DNA from: Halalkalicoccus paucihalophilus
GTDB lineage: Archaea > Halobacteriota > Halobacteria > Halobacteriales > Halalkalicoccaceae
Direction of reading: 5' to 3'
Length of the DNA stretch: 64,000 nucleotides
Assembly: GCF_001593955.1 (NCBI RefSeq)
Contig: NZ_LTAZ01000013.1
Coordinates: 186,001 to 250,000, forward strand
The position numbers and the translations under genes were made by a program. The notes under the pieces were generated by a model. It saw nothing but the letters and a program-made list of their open reading frames with translations. It was not told where the DNA came from and ran no database searches. Shown here in pieces: positions 8,801 to 16,988 of the stretch (position 1 is the first letter of the stretch; the number at the start of each line of letters is the position of its first letter).

Positions 8801-9878
8801 TGACCTCATATCCGCACTTCTGGCAGTGGAAGTGTTCGCCGTCACGGTTGTCTCGGTGCGTGAACCCGCAGTCCGTCCGAGAACAGCGTTGGGACGTGTG
8901 ATTCGGCGCAACCTGCTTCGCCGTGACGCCACGCTCCGGGGCCTTGTATTCAACGTACTCGAACAACCGTCGGAACGCCCAGATGTGGTGCCACTTCGCG
9001 TGCGGAAGCCGCTCGCGGATGTCTGTGAGGTCCTCGAACGCGATTACGTCACACCCGTTCTCGACGGCTTCCGTGACGATCTCGTTAGCGACCGTGTGGA
9101 TATACTGCTTCCGCCACGCTTCTTCGCGTTTGCCGAGGCGAAGGAGCGCGTTGTGCGCGGCTTGCGTCCCGCGCTGTTGCATCTCACCACGTCGCTTCTC
9201 GAACTCGCCACACCAGTGGTCGTACTCGTCGCCCTGCCAGAACGTACCGGTTGAGGCCACCGCGAGGCTGTTGACGCCGAGGTCGATACCAAGGACTGTT
9301 TGGTGCTCGGTATCCTCCGAAACCTCGGACTCATCGGTATCGTACTCCCGCGTCGTGATGTGGAAGTAGAACTCGTCGGTTGCCTTGTCGTATTGCAGTG
9401 TGCTCGCCCGGAACTCGTAGTCCTCCGAGAGAATATATCGCTCGTAGGGCGTCGGACTGTCCGCCGGAAGTTCGAAGTCGCACTCGACGCGCCCGTTGAC
9501 AGTCGAGAGGGACACACGGTCGCGGTAGAAGGTCGCGCTCCGCTTGTCGTAGACCATGCTCCATGACGTGAACTCCGGCTGACTCACTCGTTTGCCTTGT
9601 TTCCACCGTTCGACGCACCCATTCGTCGCTTGGACGGCGCGTCGGATGGCTTCTTGAACGAGGTTGGCGGTGAGGTCCGTTTCTTCTCGGAGTTCCTTGT
9701 AGAGCGCGTCCCGTGCGGTCGTGTTCGCCGTAACGCAGTTCGCGTAGGAGTCGTCGTCCCAACAGAACTCGGCGGCACGGTTCGCGCAGTGAAGGAACTG
9801 CCGGGCGGATTCGTGGAGGTCGTCGCGGCGCTCATCGGGAACGATGAGTTTGACCGGCGCGGTTCGACGCACCTCCAT
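8772..9878 (-). CDS. tnpB: TnpB RNA-guided endonuclease, C-terminally shortened
   Basis: 368 residues. RuvC-like catalytic residues are all visible: Asp199 in GIDLGVNS, Glu282 in IAFEDLTD and Asp362 in NADYNA. The zinc ribbon has CSRTDC (332/337) and CQKCG (352/355). The protein ends at VVG six residues after Asp362, because a 52-bp double palindrome with an in-frame TGA interrupts the codons after ADYNA. The usual tail (AKNIGLRYARKR..) continues in another frame down to about 8582. Since the last catalytic Asp is retained, activity cannot be excluded. Confidence 0.82.
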   Translation of the reverse strand: MEVRRTAPVKLIVPDERRDDLHESARQFLHCANRAAEFCWDDDSYANCVTANTTARDALYKELREETDLTANLVQEAIRRAVQATNGCVERWKQGKRVSQPEFTSWSMVYDKRSATFYRDRVSLSTVNGRVECDFELPADSPTPYERYILSEDYEFRASTLQYDKATDEFYFHITTREYDTDESEVSEDTEHQTVLGIDLGVNSLAVASTGTFWQGDEYDHWCGEFEKRRGEMQQRGTQAAHNALLRLGKREEAWRKQYIHTVANEIVTEAVENGCDVIAFEDLTDIRERLPHAKWHHIWAFRRLFEYVEYKAPERGVTAKQVAPNHTSQRCSRTDCGFTHRDNRDGEHFHCQKCGYEVNADYNAVVG

Positions 9879-11130
9879 GTTTCAGATTAACACCCGACGG
9901 TACTTATAGCTTCGGGAGTCGGGTAGCTACCGTCGTGCGGTTGTGTCGTCTTTTGTCGGTTTCCTCTCCGACCTACTCGCTCGCTTCGCTCGCTCCTCGA
10001 GCTCGGAGGCTCCACCTCGAATTATGCTGAACCGAACCAACGGAACTACGAAGTACGGCGAGATCAACGAACTCCCGTCGATCAAGAAGTGGTGGACCGA
10101 GCTGTCCGACCTCTACTCCCGAACGCTTCAGAACGTCGTCGAGAGATTGTATGACAACCTCTCACGCCTCAAAGACGCGAAGGACAACGGTCGAACAGTC
10201 GGGTCGCTCAAGTGGAAGGCACCGAATGAGTACCGATCGTTCACGTACCGACAGTCCGGCTTCGAACTCAAGAACACGAGTGGTCAGGCTGTCCTACGAC
10301 TTTCAAAGATCGGGGAAATACCCGTTCGACTCCACCGCGACCTTCCCGACGATGCAACGGTCAAGCAGGTGACGGTCAAGAAAGAACCCACGGGGGTGTG
10401 GTTCGCCGTCCTCGGCATCGAAACCGAAAACGACGCGCCACCGAAGCCCGAGAATCCCGAGCGGTGTGTCGGCATCGACGTGGGGATTCTCAAGTACGCT
10501 CACGATACCGACGGCGTGACCGTCGGCTCACTCGACCTGTCCGACGAACGCGAACGGCTTGAACGCGAGCAACGGAAGCTCTCGCGGAAAGAACACGGCT
10601 CCGCGAACTACGAGAAGCAACAGCGCGTCGTTGCTCGGCGTCACGCTGACCTGAAGCGAAAGCGCCGGGACTTCCTTCACAAGCTCTCGAACTACTACGC
10701 TCGGGAATACGACCTCGTAGCCGTCGAAGATCTCGACGCGAAAGGGCTGATGGAACTCCCATCAAACTCTCGTAACCGCGCTGGAGCGGCATGGGGGACG
10801 TTCCTCAGAATGTTGGAGTACAAGTGCGAACGCGAAGGCACGTACTTCGTCCCCGTCAATCCACGAGGGACGACGAAAGAGTGCTCCAACTGTGGCGTCG
10901 AAACCGAGAAGCCGCTATGGGTACGCGAGCACTCGTGTCCCTCATGCGGGTTCGAAGCTGATAGAGACGCGAACGCGGCACTGAACATTCTTTCTCGCGG
11001 TTTCAAGAAGGTAGGGACGGGCTGTCCCGAATCAACGCCTGCGGAGACTGCGCTCCCTACGGACACCCATTCGGTGTCTGCAAAGCGCGTCGTTGAAACA
11101 GGAAGCCCCGCCCTTTAGGGCGGGGAGGAG

Positions 11131-12057
11131 TCACTCGAGGTTGGCCCGTTCGATCTCGTCGATGTACATTTTAACACGGTCTTGATCCTCCTCGGAAAGC
11201 TCAACGAGCGGTTCGCGGACGGGGCCGCCGTACATGCCCTGTCGATCCAGTCCGAATTTTACTGCGGGGACGTTTTTTGCGGCCCCGAACGGCGGCCGAT
11301 CTCCAGCCTCCTCGCGGAAGTCCTCGAACGGTCGAAGCACATCCCGAATCCGTTTCGCCCGGTTCCAGTCGTCTTCAGCAAGCGCTCTAGACAGTTCCAG
11401 TACGGGTCCGGGGACAAAGTTACCGATCCCAGTCGTGAACCCGTCTGCGCCCTCAAGCGCATACGCCGGCGCGTACCGCTCTGCGACACCATTGAGCCAG
11501 ACGAGGTCGCCGGAGACGGTTTCGACCATTCTTGAAAAGGCCTTCACATCGTTGATAGCGTATTTTACGGCAACGATATTCTCGATTGACGCGAGCTCGT
11601 CGATAACCCGTTCGGTGATGTACGGCCCGCGCTTGTAGAGAACGACCCCGAGATCGGTCGCCGACGCGAGCGTTCGGTAGTATTTGATCAGTCCCCGTTC
11701 GTGAACGTAGGCGTGAGCGGGGCTCATGATCATGGCTGCGTCGGCCCCTGCGTCCTCGTAGGCCTCAAGCAGTTCGATCGTGTCTTTCGTGCTGCCGCCC
11801 GCTCCGCCGACGACGGTCGCATCGTCGGGAAGTGACTCGACCATCGTCCGAACGACATCGATCCGTTCGGTCCGTGAAAGCGAGTAGTACTCGCCGGTGT
11901 TGCCACACGGGACGAAGACGCGAGCACCAGCGTCGTACAGTGTCCGTGCAGTAGTCTCTATTTCGTTGATGAGAACGTCGTCTCCGTCGTCACTGAACGG
12001 CGTCGCTGTCGTGAAGGCGACAGCAGCCAGATCGGTTTGTAACTCGTCGTAGCTCAT
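11131..12057 (-). CDS. DapA/KDG-aldolase family lyase (dihydrodipicolinate synthase superfamily)
   Basis: 308 residues, normal for the family. It has a class I aldolase TIM barrel with PCGNTGEYYSLS (substrate carboxylate loop), Tyr in VLYKRGP and the Schiff-base Lys in VAVKYAIND. It probably cleaves or dehydrates a 2-keto-3-deoxy sugar acid, or is a 5-dehydro-4-deoxyglucarate dehydratase, given its sugar-acid neighbours; the exact reaction is inferred. The stop codon TGA is formed by the last three bases (TCA, 11131-11133) of the adjoining IS right end, so the original C-terminus may have differed by some residues. It is separated from the divergent dehydrogenase at 12574 by a small membrane-protein gene. 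Confidence 0.82.
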   Translation of the reverse strand: MSYDELQTDLAAVAFTTATPFSDDGDDVLINEIETTARTLYDAGARVFVPCGNTGEYYSLSRTERIDVVRTMVESLPDDATVVGGAGGSTKDTIELLEAYEDAGADAAMIMSPAHAYVHERGLIKYYRTLASATDLGVVLYKRGPYITERVIDELASIENIVAVKYAINDVKAFSRMVETVSGDLVWLNGVAERYAPAYALEGADGFTTGIGNFVPGPVLELSRALAEDDWNRAKRIRDVLRPFEDFREEAGDRPPFGAAKNVPAVKFGLDRQGMYGGPVREPLVELSEEDQDRVKMYIDEIERANLE

Positions 12058-12155
12058 GCGTCGCTCCGGGAACGTCTACGCTGCCGGCTCATTATGTTTC
12101 CGGCCAATCATCACCCTGCAGACATGACTGATCGACCACGATCAGCATAGGTAGT

Positions 12156-12506
12156 TTACCCGCCGTGGTCAGGAACGTCCTGCTTGTGCCCATCAAGATG
12201 CTCGAATCGGGGGACGATGACGACATGATAGTACCCGACCCAGCCGAGCGCGACGACGAACAGCGACACCCAAAGCAGCGAGCTGTCGAACCCACCCGAC
12301 TGCTGGCTGAGGAAGACGCCCGTCACCATCACGCCGAGCGTGTAGACGTATCGAACGAGATTCGCTCTCGATATCGCTTCGCGTGTATCCATGACGTTCT
12401 CCCCGTGGATGCGCGCCAGCAAAGGTGTTTCCCGTCTCATCCTCTCGCGAGTCACGGCCCACCGGCGCTCGCGAACCCACCGACAGAACCGTCGGATTTC
12501 ATTCAA
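12156..12506 (-). CDS. Small membrane protein with two helices, function unknown
   Basis: Two transmembrane segments are clear (VRYVYTLGVMVTGVFLSQ and LLWVSLFVVALGWVGYYHVV), followed by a short His-rich tail (HVVIVPRFEHLDGHKQD). The frame opens with TTG at 12506, right beside an AT-rich promoter. An ATG at 12392 would give a 78-residue protein beginning MDTREAISR and is equally plausible. I do not recognise the family. It is transcribed away from the dehydrogenase gene at 12574, sharing the AT-rich region between. Confidence 0.55.
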   Translation of the reverse strand: MNEIRRFCRWVRERRWAVTRERMRRETPLLARIHGENVMDTREAISRANLVRYVYTLGVMVTGVFLSQQSGGFDSSLLWVSLFVVALGWVGYYHVVIVPRFEHLDGHKQDVPDHGG

Positions 12507-12545
12507 TATATATTAATTTATATAATTTTACATATATCGAAGATT
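12505..12545. promoter_or_regulatory. AT-rich divergent promoter
   Basis: A 40-bp run of almost only A/T (ATATATTAATTTATATAA) lies between the TTG start of the membrane protein on the minus strand and the dehydrogenase start at 12574. It can supply TATA boxes for both directions. Confidence 0.45.
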
Positions 12546-12573
12546 ACAAGAGGGTTTCGATGCAGTAGGTGGC

Positions 12574-13545
12574 ATGGAGATCGGATTCGTCGGAGCCGGC
12601 AAGATGGCCGGTATGCTGATCGAAAAGGTAGACGCAGTCGACGATGCGACCATCACCGGTATCTGTGATGTGAACGAAGCGGCCGCTCTTGAGGTGGCAG
12701 AACCACGCGGTGCGTCGGTCTATACCGACCACAAGACGCTGTACGCCGAGGAAGCGCTCGACGCCGTCTTTATCGCGATCCCGCCTTTTGCGTACGATGA
12801 TCAGGCGTCGTTGGCCGCCGAACGCGGCATCGACGTCTTCGTCGAGAAACCCGTCGCGTTGCGACCCGACCAGGGCAGAGAGACATTGGCAGCGATCGAG
12901 GAGGCCGATATCCTCACCGGGACCGGCTACGTATTTCGGTACGACGAGATCACCGACGTCGCGCTCGAACTCCTCGAGAGCCACGAGATATCCCTCCTGA
13001 ACGGCCGGTACTGGAGCGGCCTGCTCGCCAGTTCGTGGGGAAATGAACTCGACCTCTCGGGCGGGGAGATCGTTACGCGGACGACCCACATCTATGATAC
13101 GATCCGCTATCTCGGCGGCGACGTCGAGCGGGTGTCCGCGAGCGGAACCGATCGCCTCAGAACCGACGGGATCGACTATCCGGACGCGACGGCCGCGCGA
13201 CTGGACCACGAAAACGGGATCGTTAGCACGGTCAGTTCGGGCGTTACCTCCCCCGAGTGGGTCGCCGAACTCGATGTCCTCGGTGATGACGTCTCGCTCC
13301 GACTCGACTACGCTGCCCAGAAACTAACCGGCTCGGTCGCCGGCGACGAGATCCATTACGACTTCACGACCGACCGATACGGGCGCGAGGTCGAGGCGTT
13401 CCTCGAGGCGGTGCGTTCGGGCGATCAGTCTCACGTTAGATCCGAATTCGCCGACGCGCTCCGGACCTTGTCGCTCAACTGGACGGTCATCGACGCTGCC
13501 GAAACGGGTGAGATCGCCACGGTCGGCGAGACGCGCCGTTCCTGA
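12574..13545 (+). CDS. Gfo/Idh/MocA-family NAD(P)-dependent oxidoreductase
   Basis: 323 residues. The N-terminal Rossmann fold has GFVGAGKMAG (residues 4-13) and the family EKP signature in VFVEKPVAL near residue 92; the C-terminal alpha/beta domain begins after GTGYVFRYDE. Members oxidise or reduce a hydroxyl on sugars, sugar acids or inositols. This is the first of eight such genes in the window and is not closely similar to the paired copies further right. The only nearby catabolic gene is the DapA-type lyase at 11131-12057. Confidence 0.85.
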   Translation: MEIGFVGAGKMAGMLIEKVDAVDDATITGICDVNEAAALEVAEPRGASVYTDHKTLYAEEALDAVFIAIPPFAYDDQASLAAERGIDVFVEKPVALRPDQGRETLAAIEEADILTGTGYVFRYDEITDVALELLESHEISLLNGRYWSGLLASSWGNELDLSGGEIVTRTTHIYDTIRYLGGDVERVSASGTDRLRTDGIDYPDATAARLDHENGIVSTVSSGVTSPEWVAELDVLGDDVSLRLDYAAQKLTGSVAGDEIHYDFTTDRYGREVEAFLEAVRSGDQSHVRSEFADALRTLSLNWTVIDAAETGEIATVGETRRS

Positions 13546-13592
13546 TCGACGACCGGGCCCATCGGTGGTCGTCGTCGAATCGAACCGGGTCC

Positions 13593-14786
13593 TCAGATCG
13601 TCTCCGTTTGCCAAAAATAAAACTCGACTGGGAAGACAGCGTCCAAAAACGGTTCTGATCGCTTAATCGAGCGGAAGGCGTCCTGTGAACCGAAGAGCAG
13701 ATCGACCATTTCCCGCCGGCCGAGCGAAACGTCTTGGTTGCGGTCGGTTCGCTTAACGCTCACACCCGACGCGTCGTACATGATTGTCGTCGACTGCTGG
13801 TCCGTAGCGACTGTGGTATCCCCGGATCGACCCGTCGAGTCGACCATTTCGAAGGTGAGGTCCCCTGCAGTACTTCCGAACGCATCGACCGTGTTCAACC
13901 ATCGTTCCTCCAGCAGCGGCCGATACGCGGCGAGCGTCGCCGGGAGATCGAGCACGTTCAGTTTTCGGTGTGGGTGCTGGCTCCAGTCGGTCGCGACGGT
14001 ACGAAAGAGTCCAGTTAAGGGATGGCGTGAATGCGTATAAACGACGATGTCGTCTGCCATGGCGTCGAGGACTTGACCGAGCAACGCCGTGATCCCGTCG
14101 CGAGAGCCGCCGAACTCGAGGACGGATACGGGGTTGTCGCCGCGATAACAGAGATACGCCGGCCGAGCCGTGTCATAGATGAGCGTCTCGAGTCCGGTCT
14201 GTTCAAGGAGGCGAGCGAAGCGACGGCGGTCGCGGTTCACGCGGTAGCGTTCGGACTCGTGAATACGTTGCACTAACGCGAGGTCGGTCCGCGGGCGAAA
14301 GCGCCGAACGGCCTCGAAGTCGGCGTATCTCTCTCCGAACGCAGCGACGAACGAACGCTCCGTCACTCGATACTGATCTTCCCGACCGGCATTCTCCCAT
14401 CCATAACGCCCGTAGCGCACCCGGTCGCCCTCGAGTTCTGCGACCGGCACGCCGCGATCATCGAGGCGGTCGAGCCAGAACTCGAGTAATCGGTGCATAT
14501 ACCCGTTTCCGCGGTGATTCGGATCGGTCGCGACGCCGGCGATCCCGCCGCATTCGACGCGTGCGTCGCCAGCTCGTAGCTCCACGGGAACGCAGGCGAC
14601 GTGACTCACGATGTTGCCGTTCGCCTCGATGATCGCGTGTCGTTCGGGGTGAGCCGCGTCGAAACAGTGGGGCATCCGCTCCTCGAGTCCGCCGGGTTCG
14701 AACCCGAAACATCGGTTCGTGAGCGCCATCGTCTCCCGAAACTCGTCGGGTCGGGCAAGTCGCGGGCCGTCGAGGGACGCGGTCAT
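13593..14786 (-). CDS. GNAT N-acetyltransferase, Eis-like
   Basis: 397 residues from the ATG at 14786 (an upstream start at 14816 is also open). The first GNAT domain shows GIAGVATDPNHRGNGYMHRLL, the acetyl-CoA binding loop. A second GNAT-like domain and a C-terminal SCP2-like part follow (MVDSTGRSGDTT, ending WQTETI), the layout of Eis-type acetyltransferases. The acceptor is unknown. It is the downstream member of three same-strand acetyltransferase-type genes (13593-16556), separated by 81 and 57 bp, which may form one transcript. Confidence 0.75.
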   Translation of the reverse strand: MTASLDGPRLARPDEFRETMALTNRCFGFEPGGLEERMPHCFDAAHPERHAIIEANGNIVSHVACVPVELRAGDARVECGGIAGVATDPNHRGNGYMHRLLEFWLDRLDDRGVPVAELEGDRVRYGRYGWENAGREDQYRVTERSFVAAFGERYADFEAVRRFRPRTDLALVQRIHESERYRVNRDRRRFARLLEQTGLETLIYDTARPAYLCYRGDNPVSVLEFGGSRDGITALLGQVLDAMADDIVVYTHSRHPLTGLFRTVATDWSQHPHRKLNVLDLPATLAAYRPLLEERWLNTVDAFGSTAGDLTFEMVDSTGRSGDTTVATDQQSTTIMYDASGVSVKRTDRNQDVSLGRREMVDLLFGSQDAFRSIKRSEPFLDAVFPVEFYFWQTETI

Positions 14787-14867
14787 GAGAGTTGGTTTCA
14801 GCCGAACCGATAACACCGTTGTGGCCGACAGAGCGCTTTCCGAAGCGAGTCGGAACCGACTGTTCGG

Positions 14868-15638
14868 TCAGTCGGTGTCGGCGATCCGTTCGCGCGCGTA
14901 CTGACAGCGATCGCAGTCGGGAACGGAACAGAGGAGCGCCCCGGGATCGGCTTCGAGCAGTTCGACAACGACTGAGAGGAGTGCATGCCCGTCGAGCAAT
15001 CGTGCGTTCGCCCGGCCGATCTCGCCGCGCGAGACGATTCCGGCGTGATCGGCAAGCGGGCGGACCACCTCGAACCCGCGGGAGCAGTGGACTCGATTGA
15101 CCTCAACCGATTCGATCGAGCCATCGATGGTGGTCTCCGTCCATGCGGTCTGATCGCGGTACGAGACGTTTGCGAGCCGTTCAGCGACGTGGATCGCGGA
15201 GTTCGCGGTGTGGTCGACACCGAGGAGGAGCACGCGACCGTCCCGATCGAGCAGTCGGTGGAGCGGGCTTCCGGGACCGATCGAGTTCGCCGGGGCGTGG
15301 TCGGCAACGAGCGCGTCTGCGTCGGGACCGATGACCGCGATGGACTTCGTCGGGTGCGGACTCCGGACGGCCCCGTCGCGCCGGCGAAGTGCCTCCGTCA
15401 CCGCACCCGTCATCGACGGCGACTCGTCGGGGTCGTAGGGCTCGTCGTACCTCGTGAACGCCGGTACTGCAACCGTTCCGTCGGAGCCGACGGCATCGAG
15501 GAGTGCACTGACGACCGTCTCGGCCCCGCCCTCGATACGGCCGAGACTGCTGAGGGAACTGTGGACGACGACCCGCGATCCGGACTCGAGTCCGAGACCG
15601 CGAAGGCCGGCCCGGAGCTCGTCCTGTGAGAGCGACAT
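14868..15638 (-). CDS. AAC(3)-family N-acetyltransferase
   Basis: 256 residues from the ATG at 15638. The Antibiotic_NAT fold is supported by VVVHSSLSSLGRIEGG near the start, GTVAVPAFTRYDEPYDP, RSPHPTKSIAVIG and GPGSPLHRLLDRDGRVLLLG with HTANSAIHVAE, which match aminoglycoside 3-N-acetyltransferases. Many archaeal members acetylate unknown amines, so resistance should not be assumed. The C-terminus has a small Cys cluster (CSVPDCDRCQYARE), which may bind a metal. It lies between two GNAT genes on the same strand. Confidence 0.8.
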   Translation of the reverse strand: MSLSQDELRAGLRGLGLESGSRVVVHSSLSSLGRIEGGAETVVSALLDAVGSDGTVAVPAFTRYDEPYDPDESPSMTGAVTEALRRRDGAVRSPHPTKSIAVIGPDADALVADHAPANSIGPGSPLHRLLDRDGRVLLLGVDHTANSAIHVAERLANVSYRDQTAWTETTIDGSIESVEVNRVHCSRGFEVVRPLADHAGIVSRGEIGRANARLLDGHALLSVVVELLEADPGALLCSVPDCDRCQYARERIADTD

Positions 15639-15695
15639 CGACCTCACGACCGCGCCGAACCATCAAAGCCGTTTCGACAAGGGGTCCCTTACGGA

Positions 15696-16556
15696 TCAGC
15701 CCCACTCGAATCCCGCCGCGGCCACGACCGCATCCCCATCGAGGACCGACCGCGGGTTCCCCTCCGTCATCCGGTGGAGTCGGCGCTGGACGTCGAGTCC
15801 GAACCGGCGAAACAGTGACTCGGTTCGCTCGCCACGGAGGGCGTCGACGATGACCGGCCCATCGACCCGTTTTGCGACGCCCGAGAGGAGTACCAATACG
15901 TCGATGCCGTCTACCGCAACGATCGGGCCGACCTGTTGCTGCCTGCGGCCGGACCGGGCCACGGCGTAGCCTCGGGTCCGCCCATTACGGTTCACGCGCA
16001 GTGCGAACGCATCATCAGCGGCGATCACGTGTTCGAGTAGTACACGTCGATCGGTACCGACGTGCGTGCGGTCGAAGTTGGCGATCGGCTCGACCGTCTC
16101 TATCGGCTCGACATGACCGTGATCAGCGTCGTGACCCTCGATTTCATCGGCCTCCAGTCGCCGGAGGGACCCGGCCCATCGATCGATTCCGACGACCGTC
16201 TCGAACCCGTACTGCCGGTACACCTCCCGGCCCGCGTCGGTCGCGTCGAGGCCGATTACTTCGAGCGATCGATCGTGGCCGGCATCGAGCGCCCGCTCGA
16301 AGAGTTTGCTGCCGTACCCGCGCCGTCGATGAGCCTCGTCGACGAGAACCATGCCGATCCAGCCGACGTCCCCATACGTCGCGAGCGTACTCGTCGCGAC
16401 GAGTTCGCCGTTGAGACGGCCTGCGAAACAAGTAGTCGGAAACAGTTTGAGAAGACGCTGCCAGTCGTCGCTCGTCTGATTCCAGCCGACCTGTGACGAC
16501 AGTCGCCAGGCGTCGTCGACATCTTCGGTCGTCAATCGATCGATCTCGATAATCAT
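15696..16556 (-). CDS. GNAT N-acetyltransferase with a second C-terminal domain
   Basis: 286 residues. Residues 1-125 form a GNAT domain (VLVDEAHRRRGYGSKLFERAL is the CoA loop). The second half (ETVEPIANFDR.. to VAAAGFEWG) resembles the extra GNAT_acetyltr-type domain of YitH-like proteins, ending with MTEGNPRSVLDGDAVVAAAG. The substrate is unknown. It is the first gene of a probable three-gene acetyltransferase run on the minus strand. Confidence 0.75.
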   Translation of the reverse strand: MIIEIDRLTTEDVDDAWRLSSQVGWNQTSDDWQRLLKLFPTTCFAGRLNGELVATSTLATYGDVGWIGMVLVDEAHRRRGYGSKLFERALDAGHDRSLEVIGLDATDAGREVYRQYGFETVVGIDRWAGSLRRLEADEIEGHDADHGHVEPIETVEPIANFDRTHVGTDRRVLLEHVIAADDAFALRVNRNGRTRGYAVARSGRRQQQVGPIVAVDGIDVLVLLSGVAKRVDGPVIVDALRGERTESLFRRFGLDVQRRLHRMTEGNPRSVLDGDAVVAAAGFEWG

Positions 16557-16988
16557 GGGATAGTGATTTCAGTACACATTACAGGAGCCTAAAGGTAGTG
16601 TCGAGTGAGTCAGCATTTTTGGGCGAGTGATCGGACGATACCGCTATAACGTCGTTTGGGACCTCAAAACGTCGATCGACAATAGTAGAGCCGACTGTTA
16701 CAATCGTACGAGTGTAAGAGATGTAATCTCCTCCCGACTTCGAAGCTCATGGACGCCGAATAGGGACGGTTGAGACTGAATATCGGTGATTAGTAGTCTG
16801 TTTACTATCGCCAAATATTTTCAGGCGAACCCCGGATTGACGCGACGACGGATGCGATTCGCGGCGCCAGTCGACACATAGATCGCTATCACGGCACAAT
16901 GAGTTTAGTGATACGAAACAGTTCATGCCGGACATCCACCGTTAGTGGTACACAAATCGTTTTACCATCGGTCTCCCTCGTGCGGAGT
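16557..16988. other. Gene-free intergenic stretch
   Basis: About 430 bp between a minus-strand GNAT gene and a plus-strand gene. The short frames here look like chance. It probably holds both promoters (for instance TTTTACC near 16960) but no distinct element was recognised. Confidence 0.4.

Larger units (their letters stand above)
8502..10026 (-). mobile_element. Inner IS200/IS605-type element inserted in the outer tnpB
   Basis: A 1525-bp insertion on the minus strand. Its right end is at 8502 (on the minus strand ...GGTGGGGTAGTTTAC) and its left end is near 10026. The host tnpB reads straight across once it is removed (codon CGG at 8499 joined to CTG at 10027), with no target duplication, as expected for this IS class. 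It carries one tnpB gene and long terminal hairpins (CTTCGCTCGCT..AGCTCGGAGG region near 9975-10010). No TnpA is present. Confidence 0.75.
8394..11118 (+). pseudogene. tnpB: tnpB of the outer element, split by another IS (parts 8394-8501 and 10027-11118)
   Basis: The N-terminal part (GTG start; YNYRYRLDPSNAVREVLDRH to NHYLHR) stops at 8501, and the reading frame resumes at 10027 with LNRTNGTTKYGEINELPSIK. Joining the two restores a continuous protein of about 400 residues. The C-terminal part keeps the RuvC-like triad positions: GIDVG, VAVEDLD, and RDANAALN after a zinc ribbon (CSNCG..CPSCG). TnpB is an RNA-guided DNA endonuclease. As split here it should not be made, although the downstream piece alone has an open frame from about 9943. 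Confidence 0.8.
7866..11133 (+). mobile_element. Outer IS200/IS605-type element (DUF2080, zinc-ribbon gene, tnpB), interrupted
   Basis: The left end is CTGAATTGCAGGCG at 7866, directly after TTAT. The right end is the hairpin CCCCGCCCTTTAGGGCGGGG followed by AGGAGTCA, ending at 11133. The same left and right ends frame a 370-bp element at 57800-58169 that sits in an integrase remnant, also after TTAT, which fixes the boundaries within a base or so. Inside are a DUF2080 gene, a small zinc-ribbon gene and a tnpB split by the second element at 8502-10026. No TnpA (Y1 transposase) gene is present, so the element is non-autonomous. Without the insertion it would be about 1.74 kb. Confidence 0.75.

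Noticed and set aside
16747..16935. 62-residue minus-strand frame in the 16.6-17.0 kb gap
   Set aside because: No recognisable motif, and start context and codon pattern are poor. Left as intergenic.
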